Shown one piece after another: positions 23,989-32,101 of a stretch of 64,000 bases of DNA. The stretch is from DATKSS01 sp035468355 (GTDB lineage: Bacteria > Chloroflexota > Dormibacteria > Dormibacterales > Dormibacteraceae). The position numbers and the translations under genes were made by a program. Within the stretch, counting starts at the first letter, position 1. Every line of letters begins with the position of its first letter. The notes below the pieces were generated by a model that ran no database searches, was not told the DNA's origin, and worked only from the letters and a program-made list of their open reading frames with translations. Location: contig DATITA010000155.1 of assembly GCA_035468355.1 (NCBI GenBank), positions 6,041-70,040 of the forward strand, written 5' to 3'.

Positions 23989-25122
23989 TCACAGGCCGTA
24001 GGTCTTGGCGATGATCTCCTTCATGACCTCGTCGGTGCCTGCGCCAATGCGCGCGAGGCGGGCGTCCCGCCATGCGCGCTCCACCGGGAACTCGCGCATG
24101 TAGCCGTGGCCGCCGAGGATCTGAATCGCCTCATCAGCCACCTCGCATGCGACCTGGCTCGCCAGCAGCTTGGCCTGTGAGATCTCGCGCACGGGATACT
24201 CACCCTTGTTCCATTTCTCTGCCGTCTGATACACGAATGACTGCACCGCCGCGATCTTGGTGCCCATGTCGACGAGCTTGTGCTTGATCACCTGGAACTG
24301 CGCGATGGGCTGACCGAAAGCGGTGCGATTGCGCGCGTACTCCATCGCATACTCGAACACGCCTTGAGCGCCCGCGATCGCGCCGGCCGCGGCGATCATG
24401 CGCTCTCCCTGCAGCTCCCACATCAGGTTCTTGAAACCGTCGCCTTCGTCGCCGATGAGGTTTGCCACCGGCACGTGGCAGTCCTCGAACAGGAGCTCCG
24501 CCGTGTCCGAGGAATGCATGCCCAGCTTCTGGAGGGTGCGGGTCACCGTGAAGCCCGGCGTCCCCTTCTCGACCAGCAGCAGGTTGTAGCCCTTGTGCCC
24601 CCGCTCGCGGTCGCCCTTGGTGACGACCAGCACCCAGTGGCACCTAGCGCCGTTGGTGATGAAGATCTTGCGGCCGTTGACGATGAACTCATCCCCGTAG
24701 CGGCGCGCCACCGTCGTGATGCCGGCGACGTCGGAACCCGCGTCAGGCTCGGTGATGGCGAGCGCGGCGATCTGCTCGCCGCGGATCGCCGGCACCAGCC
24801 ACTTTCGTTTCTGCTCCTCGGTGCCAAAGCGGAACAAAGGCGGCGTAGCCATCTCGGCCTGCACCGCCACGGCCATGCCCAGGCCGCCGCAGGCGAGCTT
24901 CGCCATCTCCTCCGACAGGACGACCGCTGAAAAGTAGTCACCGCCCTGGCCCCCGTACTCCGGTGGGTAGCGCAGCCCCAGGAAACCGAGCTCGCCAAAG
25001 CGCTCGAAGATAGAGTCGGGGAACGTCTTCTCCTCCCACTCCTCCAGGTGCGGCTGCACCTCCTTCTCGAGGAATCTCCGGATGTGCATCCGCAGCTCGT
25101 CGTGCGCGTCGGTGAAATACAT
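23989..25122 (-). CDS. Acyl-CoA dehydrogenase
   Basis: FAD enzyme that introduces the alpha-beta double bond in acyl-CoA thioesters. 377 residues in the standard three domains. The signatures are AITEPDAGSD (FAD site) and RTAFGQPIAQFQVIKHKL, with C-terminal QILGGHGYMREFPVERAWRDAR. The C-terminal site reads IGAGTDEVMKEI, lacking the usual YEG glutamate. The catalytic base is probably the Glu of VFEYAMEYARNR, as in isovaleryl- and long-chain enzymes. ATG at 25122 is the family start. It could serve fatty or branched-chain amino acid oxidation. Confidence 0.92.
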   Translation of the reverse strand: MYFTDAHDELRMHIRRFLEKEVQPHLEEWEEKTFPDSIFERFGELGFLGLRYPPEYGGQGGDYFSAVVLSEEMAKLACGGLGMAVAVQAEMATPPLFRFGTEEQKRKWLVPAIRGEQIAALAITEPDAGSDVAGITTVARRYGDEFIVNGRKIFITNGARCHWVLVVTKGDRERGHKGYNLLLVEKGTPGFTVTRTLQKLGMHSSDTAELLFEDCHVPVANLIGDEGDGFKNLMWELQGERMIAAAGAIAGAQGVFEYAMEYARNRTAFGQPIAQFQVIKHKLVDMGTKIAAVQSFVYQTAEKWNKGEYPVREISQAKLLASQVACEVADEAIQILGGHGYMREFPVERAWRDARLARIGAGTDEVMKEIIAKTYGL

Positions 25123-25219
25123 GCGTGCCGAGTTTAAGCTCGGACGCGAGGCGACCGGCTTACGGTATGCTTCGCCGCCTGAATCCCCTTCGGGAAATTT
25201 CGTTTGTCTGGGAGTTGGA

Positions 25220-25318
25220 TTGGGCTCGGTAATCAAGAAGCGGCGCAAGAAGATGCGCAAGCACAAGCACAAGAAGATGCTGAAGAAGACGCGATGGGCG
25301 CGTCGCGCTCACGCCTAG
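25220..25318 (+). CDS. Ribosomal protein bS22 / AURKAIP1-COX24 domain micro-protein
   Basis: 32 residues, almost entirely Lys, Arg and His: MGSVIKKRRKK followed by KHKHKKMLKKTR and WARRA. It matches the AURKAIP1/COX24 family. In actinobacteria this micro-protein is a constitutive small-subunit ribosomal protein (bS22) near the decoding region. A TTG at 25220 follows a GGGAG site by five bases, and relatives also start MGSVIKK. The longer open frame upstream has no similarity. It is divergent from the acyl-CoA dehydrogenase and 21 bp upstream of lemA. Easily missed by automatic annotation because of its size and TTG start. Confidence 0.85.
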   Translation: MGSVIKKRRKKMRKHKHKKMLKKTRWARRAHA

Positions 25319-25339
25319 GACGCGTAGGATGAGGCAGCA

Positions 25340-25993
25340 GTGGGCTGGGTAATTCTCGTTGTCGTCGTCCTCATCGTCCTCTGGCTCGTCTTCACCTACA
25401 ACGGGCTTATCTCCGCGCGCAACCGGACCCAGGAAGCCTGGTCTGAGATTGACGTCGAGCTCAAGCGTCGCCACGATCTCATTCCGAACCTGGTCAACAC
25501 CGTCCAGGGCTACATGGGACACGAGCGGGGCACCCTCGAAGCGGTCACCAACGCGAGGGCCGGCGCAGTCGCGGCCGGGGCCACCGGCGATCCCGCCAAG
25601 ATCGGCCAGGCCGAGAACGTGCTCAGCCAGAGCCTCCGCAGCCTGTTCGCGGTGTCGGAGAACTACCCCGACCTGAAGGCCATCTCCGCCTTCACCAACC
25701 TCCAGGAGACCTTGACCGCCACCGAGGACAAGATCGAGTTCTCGCGCCGCTTCTACAACGGCAACGTGCGTGACTACAACATCAAGCTGCAGACCCTCCC
25801 CACCTCGCTGATCGCGGGGATGCTCGGGTTCAAGCCCTTCGGCTTCTTCCAGGCCGACGACGCAGATCGCGCCGTCCCGCAGGTCAACTTCGGCAACATG
25901 CCGGCTCCTGGTGCTCCTGGTTCGCTCCCGCCGTCGACGGGCGCCTCGGGGCCCCCGCCTCCCGGCTCGGCCGGCCCGCCGCTGCAGAGCTAG
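25340..25993 (+). CDS. lemA: LemA family protein
   Basis: 217 residues. One N-terminal membrane helix (residues 2-19) is followed by the LemA helical core: YNGLISARNRTQEAWSEIDVELKRRHDLIPNLV, then EAVTNARAG, and ENYPDLKAISAFTNLQETLTATEDKIEFSRRFYN. This reaches about residue 165 and is followed by a Pro/Gly/Ser-rich disordered tail. The topology has the N-terminus outside and the coiled helical domain in the cytosol or periphery. The function of LemA is not well defined. GTG at 25340 with an upstream GGATGAGG site starts the membrane segment. Confidence 0.92.
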   Translation: MGWVILVVVVLIVLWLVFTYNGLISARNRTQEAWSEIDVELKRRHDLIPNLVNTVQGYMGHERGTLEAVTNARAGAVAAGATGDPAKIGQAENVLSQSLRSLFAVSENYPDLKAISAFTNLQETLTATEDKIEFSRRFYNGNVRDYNIKLQTLPTSLIAGMLGFKPFGFFQADDADRAVPQVNFGNMPAPGAPGSLPPSTGASGPPPPGSAGPPLQS

Positions 25994-26008
25994 GGTTCGC
26001 CTGGCGGT

Positions 26009-27043
26009 TCACACCGCCGCCGCCGCGCTCGACCTGGCCCAATCGGCCTCGAACCTCGTCGCGTACTCGGATACCGCGTACGGGTCGCTCGTCTCGATGT
26101 CCAGCTCGTGGTTGACGTCAAGGCCGCTGCGAGTCCAGTTCGCAGACCCCAGGACCAGCTCGCCGTCGAACAGGCCGATCTTGGCGTGGAGCAGGGCGCC
26201 CCTGGGAACTGGGTACCAGCGAGCCGCGACCCCGCCGGCGACCAGCAGCGCGTAGGCGTGGAGGTTGTAGGCCTGGTTCGGGTCGAGCACGACTCGCACG
26301 TCGACACCCCGCCGGTGCGCGGAAACCAGCCCGTCGATCACCACCGGGTCGGTGAGCGTGTAGATCTCGGCCAGCGCCCGCCGCCTCGCGTGCAGGAGCG
26401 CGGCCTCCAGCATGTAACGGATCTCCTGCCCGGGGGTGGTCTGCCCGATCTCTCCCGGCAGCTCCGACAGCGGCGCCGGCCGGCCGCCCGACAGGCTCCA
26501 ATCCTGCTCGAAGATCCTCACAAGCCTTCCGATCTCGGCCTCCACCCGGGTCTCGAGCACGTAGTCGTGGTTGCGGTCGCTGTGCGCGCCCCAGTTCATG
26601 CCCCCGACCACCGCCTCGTCGTCCGCGATCAAGAGCTTCACGTGGTCGATCTGATGGCGCCCGTCGTCGACGGGATAAGCCCGCTCGGCAACACCCAGAG
26701 AATCCAGTCGCGCCGCCGATCTCCGGCTGGCGCTCACCGTCGGGTCGGTGATCACGCGCACCGCGACGCCCCGCCCGGCGGCGGCGGCCAGCGCGCGCAC
26801 CAGGTCTGGCCTCCCCAGCTCGTACACCTCGACCAGCACCCGCCGGCGGGCCGAGCCGATCAGGCCTCCTAAGAGGGTGAAGATGCCGGCGTCCTGCCAG
26901 AGGCGCACGGGCTCGGAGGCGGCCGGCCGAACAACTTGCGCCGTCACCGGTGGCGCCGCCGCGGAAGCCGCCGGGGCAGGGTTCGAGCAACCCACCAGGC
27001 AGAAGGAGAGGAGCAACGCCCAGACGCAGGCCACTCGAACCAC
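26009..27043 (-). CDS. Phospholipase D-like lipoprotein with two HKD motifs
   Basis: 344 residues. The signal peptide ends in a lipobox (CLVGC), so the protein is probably a lipoprotein anchored at Cys19. Two PLD repeats follow, with HVKLLIAD...GGMNWG near residue 134 and HAKIGLFD...GSANWT near residue 288. These are the paired HxK(x)4D active sites of cardiolipin synthase and phosphodiesterase relatives. It could act on phospholipids or extracellular nucleic acid; the outward location makes cardiolipin synthesis less likely. The start is a GTG at 27043, and a second GTG three codons in is also possible. It converges on lemA. Confidence 0.85.
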   Translation of the reverse strand: MVRVACVWALLLSFCLVGCSNPAPAASAAAPPVTAQVVRPAASEPVRLWQDAGIFTLLGGLIGSARRRVLVEVYELGRPDLVRALAAAAGRGVAVRVITDPTVSASRRSAARLDSLGVAERAYPVDDGRHQIDHVKLLIADDEAVVGGMNWGAHSDRNHDYVLETRVEAEIGRLVRIFEQDWSLSGGRPAPLSELPGEIGQTTPGQEIRYMLEAALLHARRRALAEIYTLTDPVVIDGLVSAHRRGVDVRVVLDPNQAYNLHAYALLVAGGVAARWYPVPRGALLHAKIGLFDGELVLGSANWTRSGLDVNHELDIETSDPYAVSEYATRFEADWARSSAAAAV

Positions 27044-27101
27044 AGCGACGCCAAGCTACCGGCGCCACGCCCAGGCGCCAACCCAGGGTGTTAAGGACGG
27101 A

Positions 27102-27881
27102 TCAGATCAGCTCGACCTTCATGCCCGCCCTGGCCCCGAGCAGCTTGTCGGCCCGCGCTTCGCGCACCGCGACCTCCAGGTAGCCCATGCTCCCGACGTA
27201 CACGAAGGGCTCGTTTGGGCGTCCGTCCGAGTAGGTCGTGGCGATCGCCGTGATGTCGTGGTTGTGGACGCGCATCCGGCGCGGCGGGGCCTTCAAGTTG
27301 GTCACGAGATTCCCGAACCCGTCGGTCCACAGCACCCGCGGTCCCAGGTCCGGCAATCCGACCGGAGGGTCCGCCGGCGGCCCCAGCGACTCCAGCGGGA
27401 CTCCCGCCGCGAGCGCAGCCGCGGCCGGCGCGAACACGTCACGCCCCTCGAACGTCGGCGCGCCGTGCGGCCGCGGAGCCAGCTCGATCACGGACTGGAT
27501 GCCGACCTCTTCGATCACGATCGCGAAAAGCCCGTTGTCCGGCCCGATGTAGTACCGGCCGCCCGCGCGCACGACCAGCCGCCGCCTCGTGGTCCCCACC
27601 CCAGGGTCGACCACGGCCAGGTGCACCGACCCGCCCGCGAAATGCCGGGTTCCGGCAAACACCATGAACGCGCCCGCCGACACGTCGAACCGCGGGACCT
27701 CGTGGCTGACGTCGACCAGGACCGCGTTGGGGCAACCCGCGAGGACCACCCCCTTCATGGCGGCGACCAGGGGCGAACCAGAACCAAAATCGGTCGTGAA
27801 GGTGACGACCGGGGGAGCCTCTAGCGGCCCGCTACCAGTACCGCGTCTCCTTCCAAGGGTCGGCCTCGTCGTGATACCCAC
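27102..27881 (-). CDS. SAM hydrolase / SAM hydroxide adenosyltransferase (DUF62)
   Basis: Cleaves S-adenosylmethionine to adenosine and methionine in characterised relatives, also related to fluorinases. About 259 residues. Markers in order are VTFTTDFGSGS, DVSHEVPRFDV, VVDPGVGTTRR, GPDNGLFAI, FEGRDVFAP and WTDGFGNLVTNL. The start is uncertain. Directly before the conserved strand there is no ATG, GTG or TTG, and the nearest upstream is GTG at 27881, inside the end of the molybdoenzyme gene (50 bp overlap). It follows that gene on the same strand, so coupling is likely. Confidence 0.87.
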   Translation of the reverse strand: MGITTRPTLGRRRGTGSGPLEAPPVVTFTTDFGSGSPLVAAMKGVVLAGCPNAVLVDVSHEVPRFDVSAGAFMVFAGTRHFAGGSVHLAVVDPGVGTTRRRLVVRAGGRYYIGPDNGLFAIVIEEVGIQSVIELAPRPHGAPTFEGRDVFAPAAAALAAGVPLESLGPPADPPVGLPDLGPRVLWTDGFGNLVTNLKAPPRRMRVHNHDITAIATTYSDGRPNEPFVYVGSMGYLEVAVREARADKLLGARAGMKVELI

Positions 27882-28437
27882 GCTGCTCCCAGAATCCAAG
27901 CCGGTTGCGCTCCATGAACTCTAGCCCCCGCAACCACTTCGCCGACTTCCAGAAGTATTTCGAGGGCACGAACAGACGCAGAGGCCAGCCGTGGTCAGGG
28001 GTGAGGTCCTCGCCGTTCCACGCGTAGCACAGCAGGTTGTCCTCGCCGTCCAGCACGCTCAGGGGCACCGACGTCGTGTATCCGTATTCGCAATGGGCCA
28101 TGACGTACTTGGCCTCGGCTTTCGGCTTCACCCTGGCCAGGATCTCGCCGATCGGAACACCGGTCCACCGATCGTCCAGCCGGCTCCAGCCCGTGACGCA
28201 ATGGATGTCGGCGACCACGTCTTTCGATGGCAGCGCGCGAACCTCGCCGTAATCGAGAGTGAGCTCGTTCTCGACCGCGCCGAACACCTTGAAGTCCCAC
28301 TTCGCGATGTCCACCTTCGGCACCGGGCCGAAGTGCAGCAACGGCCAGCGGTCGGGCGCGGTCAGGGTCTGGCCGGGCGGGATTCGTGACGCATCCACGC
28401 CTTCCGGCACCTTCTTGGCCCTCGAGAGAAACGGCAT
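27832..28437 (-). CDS. Sulfite-oxidase-like molybdopterin oxidoreductase (YedY/MsrP-type)
   Basis: 201 residues with the oxidoreductase molybdopterin domain. The molybdenum-ligating cysteine is in DIHCVTGWSRLDDRWTGV near residue 84. Further conserved segments are GYTTSVPLSVL, DHGWPLRLFVPSKYFWKSAKW and LEFMERNRLGFWEQRGYH. It lacks a signal peptide, unlike periplasmic MsrP, and lacks the heme and dimerisation domains of sulfite oxidase, so it is probably a cytosolic member of unknown substrate. ATG at 28437 is the family start. It precedes the SAM hydrolase gene and follows tRNA-Ala on the opposite strand. Confidence 0.88.
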   Translation of the reverse strand: MPFLSRAKKVPEGVDASRIPPGQTLTAPDRWPLLHFGPVPKVDIAKWDFKVFGAVENELTLDYGEVRALPSKDVVADIHCVTGWSRLDDRWTGVPIGEILARVKPKAEAKYVMAHCEYGYTTSVPLSVLDGEDNLLCYAWNGEDLTPDHGWPLRLFVPSKYFWKSAKWLRGLEFMERNRLGFWEQRGYHDEADPWKETRYW

Positions 28438-28503
28438 CTGGCGAGTATATGAACTGCCCTCCGCCCGGGGGTGTTCCCACGGGAAGCGCCGATCTGGCCC
28501 GGC

Positions 28504-28509
28504 TATACT
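28504..28509 (+). promoter_or_regulatory. -10 element of the tRNA-Ala promoter
   Basis: TATACT ends 24 bp before the tRNA-Ala 5' end, a spacing that would put the transcript start a few bases before the tRNA. No convincing -35 is visible. Confidence 0.4.
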
Positions 28510-28533
28510 GGCCCTTCGGTCGCAACCTGCGAT

Positions 28534-28609
28534 GGGCCCGTGGCGCAGCTGGGAGCGCGCTTGAATCGCACTCAAGAGGTCAGGGGTTCGAATCCCCTCG
28601 GGTCCACCA
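28534..28609 (+). tRNA. tRNA-Ala (anticodon CGC)
   Basis: Complete cloverleaf with encoded CCA. The acceptor pairs GGGCCCG with CGGGTCC, and G3 faces T70, the alanine identity wobble pair. The anticodon stem CTTGA/TCAAG encloses loop ATCGCAC, giving anticodon CGC for GCG codons. The T loop is TTCGAAT. The sequence following the CCA becomes less GC-rich. Confidence 0.95.
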
Positions 28610-28610
28610 A
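28600..28610 (+). repeat. tRNA-Ala 3' end, left copy of an 11-bp direct repeat
   Basis: GGGTCCACCAA at the end of tRNA-Ala recurs exactly at 30174-30184 in the same orientation, 1574 bp downstream. It could be an attachment-site pair but is short. Confidence 0.35.
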
Positions 28611-28621
28611 ATTGCCCTCTT

Positions 28622-28867
28622 TTGCATGCTGCCGATCCGCATAACGCAGATTGGCATTACGCAGTCTTTCGCAAACGCTATGCGTCAACCCCATTCAGTC
28701 AGCTCGTGTGCGAAGGTCGCAAGATCCTGCTGGCCACCGACGGACAGGGCAACGCCGATGACACATCGAGCATCATCGGCGTCTTCGCTGCCTGTTTAGG
28801 TCTTTACCTGTTGGAGTTCAAGAACGTCTGCCGGGACCGTATCCCGCACACACGACTGCTTTCATGA
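28622..28867 (+). CDS. Possible orphan ORF, probably not a gene
   Basis: An open frame of 81 codons starting with TTG lies directly after tRNA-Ala, with no recognisable ribosome binding site. Third-position base use is mixed (AT-leaning at first, GC-rich later), unlike neighbouring genes, and the translation matches nothing I know. Its end overlaps the convergent DUF4386 gene by 6 bp. It may be a decayed fragment or chance frame. It is listed because nothing else occupies these 250 bp. Confidence 0.2.
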   Translation: MHAADPHNADWHYAVFRKRYASTPFSQLVCEGRKILLATDGQGNADDTSSIIGVFAACLGLYLLEFKNVCRDRIPHTRLLS

Positions 28868-29575
28868 CCTTCCTCCCGACCCGCCGGCAGACGCTACCGA
28901 CGCAAAGGCAGACGGCTTGAACCCCTTGACGATCAGCCATATCGCCAGCACCATCTCTTGCAGGGCGAGGCCGGGGATGTTGACCACCATGCTGACCGTG
29001 GTGACGCCGAACTCCTGCGTGAAGCCCGAGTACACGGTCATTCCGATCGACAGCCCGGCTCCGATCAGACCCCAGCCCGACAGCCACCGAGGCACGAGTC
29101 TCGACCTGTACAGCAAGTAGTAGTACATCAAAGCTGCGGTACCAAACGAGAGGCCCCCGAGGAAATCCGGCCCCCAATCGCGGACCGCGAGCAACGCGCT
29201 TCCGACTGCCTGATATGAGGGTGCGGCGCCCGTGCCTGCCCCCTGGCTCAGGGTAAACAATGCCAGTAGGCTGACAGTCCCGACCAGGATGAGCATGCCC
29301 TCGACTGTCCTGCCTACCACGGCTCCCAGAGCCAGAGACCGGTTGTACTTTCGGAGCACCGGGTACAGCCCTACAGCGATGCCCACGGCCGTCGCAGCCC
29401 AGAGGAACTGTATGAGGGCCGTCAGGACCACGGCGTTGCCGTTTACCGCCAGCTTGCTGAGATAGCCGGAACCATCGAGAGTCGAGCCCAAGGGGATCGC
29501 GCTCACAATGGCGGCAGCTGAGCAAGCGATCAACAGCACTCCCACCGCGATCGCGTTTCCTCTGTATGGCTTCAT
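28862..29575 (-). CDS. DUF4386-family membrane protein
   Basis: 237 residues with about six or seven hydrophobic helices. The pattern matches DUF4386: an N-terminal helix after MKPYRGNAIAVGVLLIAC, YPVLRKYNRSLALGAVVGRTVEGMLILVG in the middle, YYYLLYRSRLVPRWLSGWGLIGA, then LQEMVLAIWLIVKGFKPSA near the end. The family is of unknown function. ATG at 29575 is supported by an upstream GAGGAGAGG site and by the start of the first helix. It is isolated, flanked by a 0.7 kb gene-free stretch upstream and tRNA-Ala downstream, and may be an acquired cargo gene. Confidence 0.85.
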   Translation of the reverse strand: MKPYRGNAIAVGVLLIACSAAAIVSAIPLGSTLDGSGYLSKLAVNGNAVVLTALIQFLWAATAVGIAVGLYPVLRKYNRSLALGAVVGRTVEGMLILVGTVSLLALFTLSQGAGTGAAPSYQAVGSALLAVRDWGPDFLGGLSFGTAALMYYYLLYRSRLVPRWLSGWGLIGAGLSIGMTVYSGFTQEFGVTTVSMVVNIPGLALQEMVLAIWLIVKGFKPSAFASVASAGGSGGRS

Positions 29576-30307
29576 CGTTTCTCGCCTCTCCTCTTTGAGA
29601 GCCGATTCGCGCAACTCCACGTTCGCTTTTGCCTCAAGTCCCGGCCTTTGCGCGATTCCCACCGCTGATTGCTGTTGCATCACAGTCCTCCCAACCTCGG
29701 TTCCAGCCTCAGCGCAACCACACGACGCTGGGCAGTCCTATATCGCCAACTCAAGGGTCGTCGAAGCCGGCTCTGCAGGTAAGTGCTCCGAGACCTGTAG
29801 CCGAAAGGACCAACGGCCTGGGGCGAGACAGCCGCGATGACACCCAATTCACGGTGAGCACAGCGCCGCCTGGTTCGCGCTACGCCTGCAGCCATCGCCG
29901 CGCGGGATCAATGACACCGACCTGGTCGGCGAGACACCATAGCCGTGGTCATGCCGGCCACGCCGGGTCAACAAAGTCGAAGCCTGCGCATTGGACGGTG
30001 GCCTTGAAGCGGCCGAAGCGACGTCGGATCCTCTTCTCCGACGGGGCTCATGCCTGGGTGGGTCCACGAAACGGCGGATGGCCTCGAGCGCTTGGTCCAA
30101 GGCCCGGCCGCCGTTCAAACCTAACCGGAGCCGCCGTCCACCGAATTCAGAGGTGTTCGAGTTGTGTATGGCTGGGTCCACCAACCCGATGTCTCACGGC
30201 TGCGCGCCTTCAGAGTCGCGCGACAGACCTCTCGGCAAGCATCTGCCACGTCTTTTCGGGTCGCCGCCTGACCGTCGACGGGCGCGATCGCCCCCGCCGG
30301 CGGCCTC
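29576..30307 (-). other. Gene-free stretch of about 730 bp
   Basis: No gene, RNA or mobile element is recognised on either strand. Several short open frames exist, including a 111-codon minus-strand frame at 29849-30184. None shows a recognisable family, a ribosome binding site or compact operon placement. The first 40 bp hold the ribosome binding site of the DUF4386 gene. The segment contains the right copy of the tRNA-Ala 3'-end repeat. It may be a decayed region. Confidence 0.5.
30174..30184 (+). repeat. Right copy of the 11-bp tRNA-Ala 3'-end repeat
   Basis: GGGTCCACCAA, identical to 28600-28610 and in direct orientation. Together they would bound the DUF4386 gene and most of the gene-free stretch. 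Confidence 0.35.
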
Positions 30308-31207
30308 TTACACGGAAGTCGGCTCGGCCAGGCGTTCTGGCGCAGACGCGCGCGTGGATCGACGCCTCGTCGCCAGCACCGAGCCCGCGATCACGAGCAC
30401 AAAACCTAGCCCCATGCCCAAAGTGAAGCTCTCGCGGAGAACTGCGACCCCGAGCACCGCGGCGACCGCCGGGTTGACGTACGTGATCACCGTCGAACGC
30501 ACCGGCCCCACCTCGGCGATCAGGGCGAAGAACAGCAAGAAGGCGACCGCCGTGCACAGCACTGCGAGCGTTGCGACCGAAGCCAGCACCGGCACGGTGG
30601 GCAAGGCGTGCGGCCACTGGAGGATGGCCACCGGCGCGTACGCCAGAGCGCATAGCGTCAGCGAGATCCCGATGACGCTTACCGATGGCACTCCGGTCAG
30701 GAAACGCGAGAGGATCGCGGGCCCGATCGCGTAACAGATAGCGACAAGCCCCATCTCGACGAGGGCGATCGGGGCCGATGCGCGCAAATCAAATCCGACG
30801 ATCGCGGCCACCCCGGCCATCCCGATCAGCAATCCGGCGACCCCTTTTCCGCCGATCCAGTCACGGTTTCCGAACAGGGGCGCAATCAACGTCGCCACCA
30901 GGGGCACGGCCGAGAGCAGAACTCCGGCGAGCGAGCTCGAGATCTTCTGCTCGGCGCTGGATAGGAGCAGCCAGGGAATGCCGATCTCGACCGCGGCGAA
31001 AGCGACCAGCGGGACCCACCTCGCGCCGATTCCGCGCAGGCCCCCTCGGGCCACGACCACAGGCATCAGGATCAACGCCGCGAGGCCCGTCCGGAAGAAG
31101 ACGAGCGTGGCGGGCGAGAGCTCGCCCACGGCGACTCGAATCAGCAGGTAAGGGATGCCCCAGATCACGCACATCGCCGCGAACAGGAAAAGGCCGCGGC
31201 GTGTCAT
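30308..31207 (-). CDS. EamA-family (DMT) transporter
   Basis: 299 residues with ten hydrophobic helices in two EamA repeats: first CVIWGIPYLLIRVAVGELSPATLVFFRT, second with AEVGPVRSTVITYVNPAVAAVLGVAVLRES, the diagnostic end of the EamA domain. The substrate is unknown; relatives export amino acids or other metabolites. ATG at 31207 begins the first helix, and the longer frame upstream is not hydrophobic or conserved. It is not closely similar in sequence to the other EamA protein in the window (21195-22043), so they are not a recent duplication. Divergent from the next membrane gene. Confidence 0.88.
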   Translation of the reverse strand: MTRRGLFLFAAMCVIWGIPYLLIRVAVGELSPATLVFFRTGLAALILMPVVVARGGLRGIGARWVPLVAFAAVEIGIPWLLLSSAEQKISSSLAGVLLSAVPLVATLIAPLFGNRDWIGGKGVAGLLIGMAGVAAIVGFDLRASAPIALVEMGLVAICYAIGPAILSRFLTGVPSVSVIGISLTLCALAYAPVAILQWPHALPTVPVLASVATLAVLCTAVAFLLFFALIAEVGPVRSTVITYVNPAVAAVLGVAVLRESFTLGMGLGFVLVIAGSVLATRRRSTRASAPERLAEPTSV

Positions 31208-31307
31208 CCCAAGACTTATACCGCGGATGGGTTCCCCGAACGTCCATGCGCCCTCCGAGGCCGCCCCGCCGCCGACCGCCCCGCGGCCCGATAATCCCGC
31301 TTGAAAG

Positions 31308-31811
31308 TTGGGAGACTGGAACCTCTTCTTCGCCACCTCGGGGGGCAGCGCGGCGACGCTGCTCGGCTTGATCTTCGTGGCGACACAGCTTCACGTCGGC
31401 GTGTTCGCAGATCCGGCCAACCGCTGGGCGGCCCTGGCTCAGTCCACGCTCTCCATCCTGTCGATCGTCTTCGGGCTTTCGCTCGTGTCCCTCATACCTG
31501 GCTTCAGCCTGCAGGTTCGGGGCGAGATCATCGTCCTGGTCGTGATCGTTGCGTTATGGCGTGTCTTCAAGACCTGGTGGCCGGTCTTCCGCATCACCGA
31601 GAAGGGTGGCTGGCAGCGGGTCGCGCAGAGTTTGTGGCTGCTCGTCGTGCCTCTCCTGGTCTACATCTACCTCGTGCTGGGCGCCATCGAGCTCTTGCTC
31701 GGCGACCAGACCGCTTACGTGAACGTCGCGGGCGCGTTCATGGCCCTTTTCGCGGTCGCGCTGCGCAACGCCTGGCGCTTGGTGGTATCAGTCGAGCGGC
31801 AACCGAGCTGA
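31308..31811 (+). CDS. Four-helix membrane protein of unknown function
   Basis: 167 residues with hydrophobic segments at about 12-27, 48-66, 70-85 and 108-155 and a short cytosolic loop with RVFKTWWPVFRITEKGGWQRV between helices. The N-terminal GDWNLFFATSGGSAATLLGLIFVA is similar to small uncharacterised proteins annotated only as hypothetical membrane proteins. TTG at 31308 is used as start because no ATG precedes the first helix. No named family is recognised. A small basic membrane protein gene follows 42 bp downstream on the same strand. Confidence 0.65.
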   Translation: MGDWNLFFATSGGSAATLLGLIFVATQLHVGVFADPANRWAALAQSTLSILSIVFGLSLVSLIPGFSLQVRGEIIVLVVIVALWRVFKTWWPVFRITEKGGWQRVAQSLWLLVVPLLVYIYLVLGAIELLLGDQTAYVNVAGAFMALFAVALRNAWRLVVSVERQPS

Positions 31812-31853
31812 GGACCGGGTACTACCGACCCCGCCGACCGTTACCTCCTAGAG

Positions 31854-32021
31854 ATGTTCAAGTTCCGATTCACGCGACTTCTGATGTGGATGGGCCTTGC
31901 CGCTGCCGCAACCTACCTGCTGGATCCGGACCGGGGCGAACAGCGCCGCAACGATGTCCGCAAGCAGATGGGGAAGATGCGGAAGATGGGCAAGAAGGCG
32001 AGGCTGGAAGCAGGGCTCTAA
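31854..32021 (+). CDS. Small YtxH-like membrane-anchored basic protein
   Basis: 55 residues: one hydrophobic segment at about 8-22 followed by YLLDPDRGEQRRNDVRKQM and a Lys/Met-rich tail. The DPxRGxxRR pattern after a membrane helix is typical of small YtxH-like general-stress membrane proteins. ATG at 31854 is the only plausible start; a short GAG precedes it. The reading frame is GC-biased like its neighbours. The gene is small enough to be missed by length cut-offs. The role is unknown. Confidence 0.6.
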   Translation: MFKFRFTRLLMWMGLAAAATYLLDPDRGEQRRNDVRKQMGKMRKMGKKARLEAGL

Positions 32022-32101
32022 CGCGTTCCCTCCCGTTCAGGGAGAGATCACGTCTGCGCTCAGGCCGGCACGGTCGCCGGCCGCACGCTTTTGCCGCGCC
32101 T

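Noticed and set aside
29849..30184. 111-codon minus-strand frame in the gene-free stretch
   Set aside because: Considered as a decayed transposase or toxin but no motif supports either.
29629..30426. 265-codon plus-strand frame in the gene-free stretch
   Set aside because: No ribosome binding site or family, it runs into the antisense of the EamA gene, and its composition is that of random GC-rich DNA.
21195..31207. The two EamA transporters as a duplication
   Set aside because: Both have the family layout but their sequences are clearly different along the length, so they are not a recent repeat.
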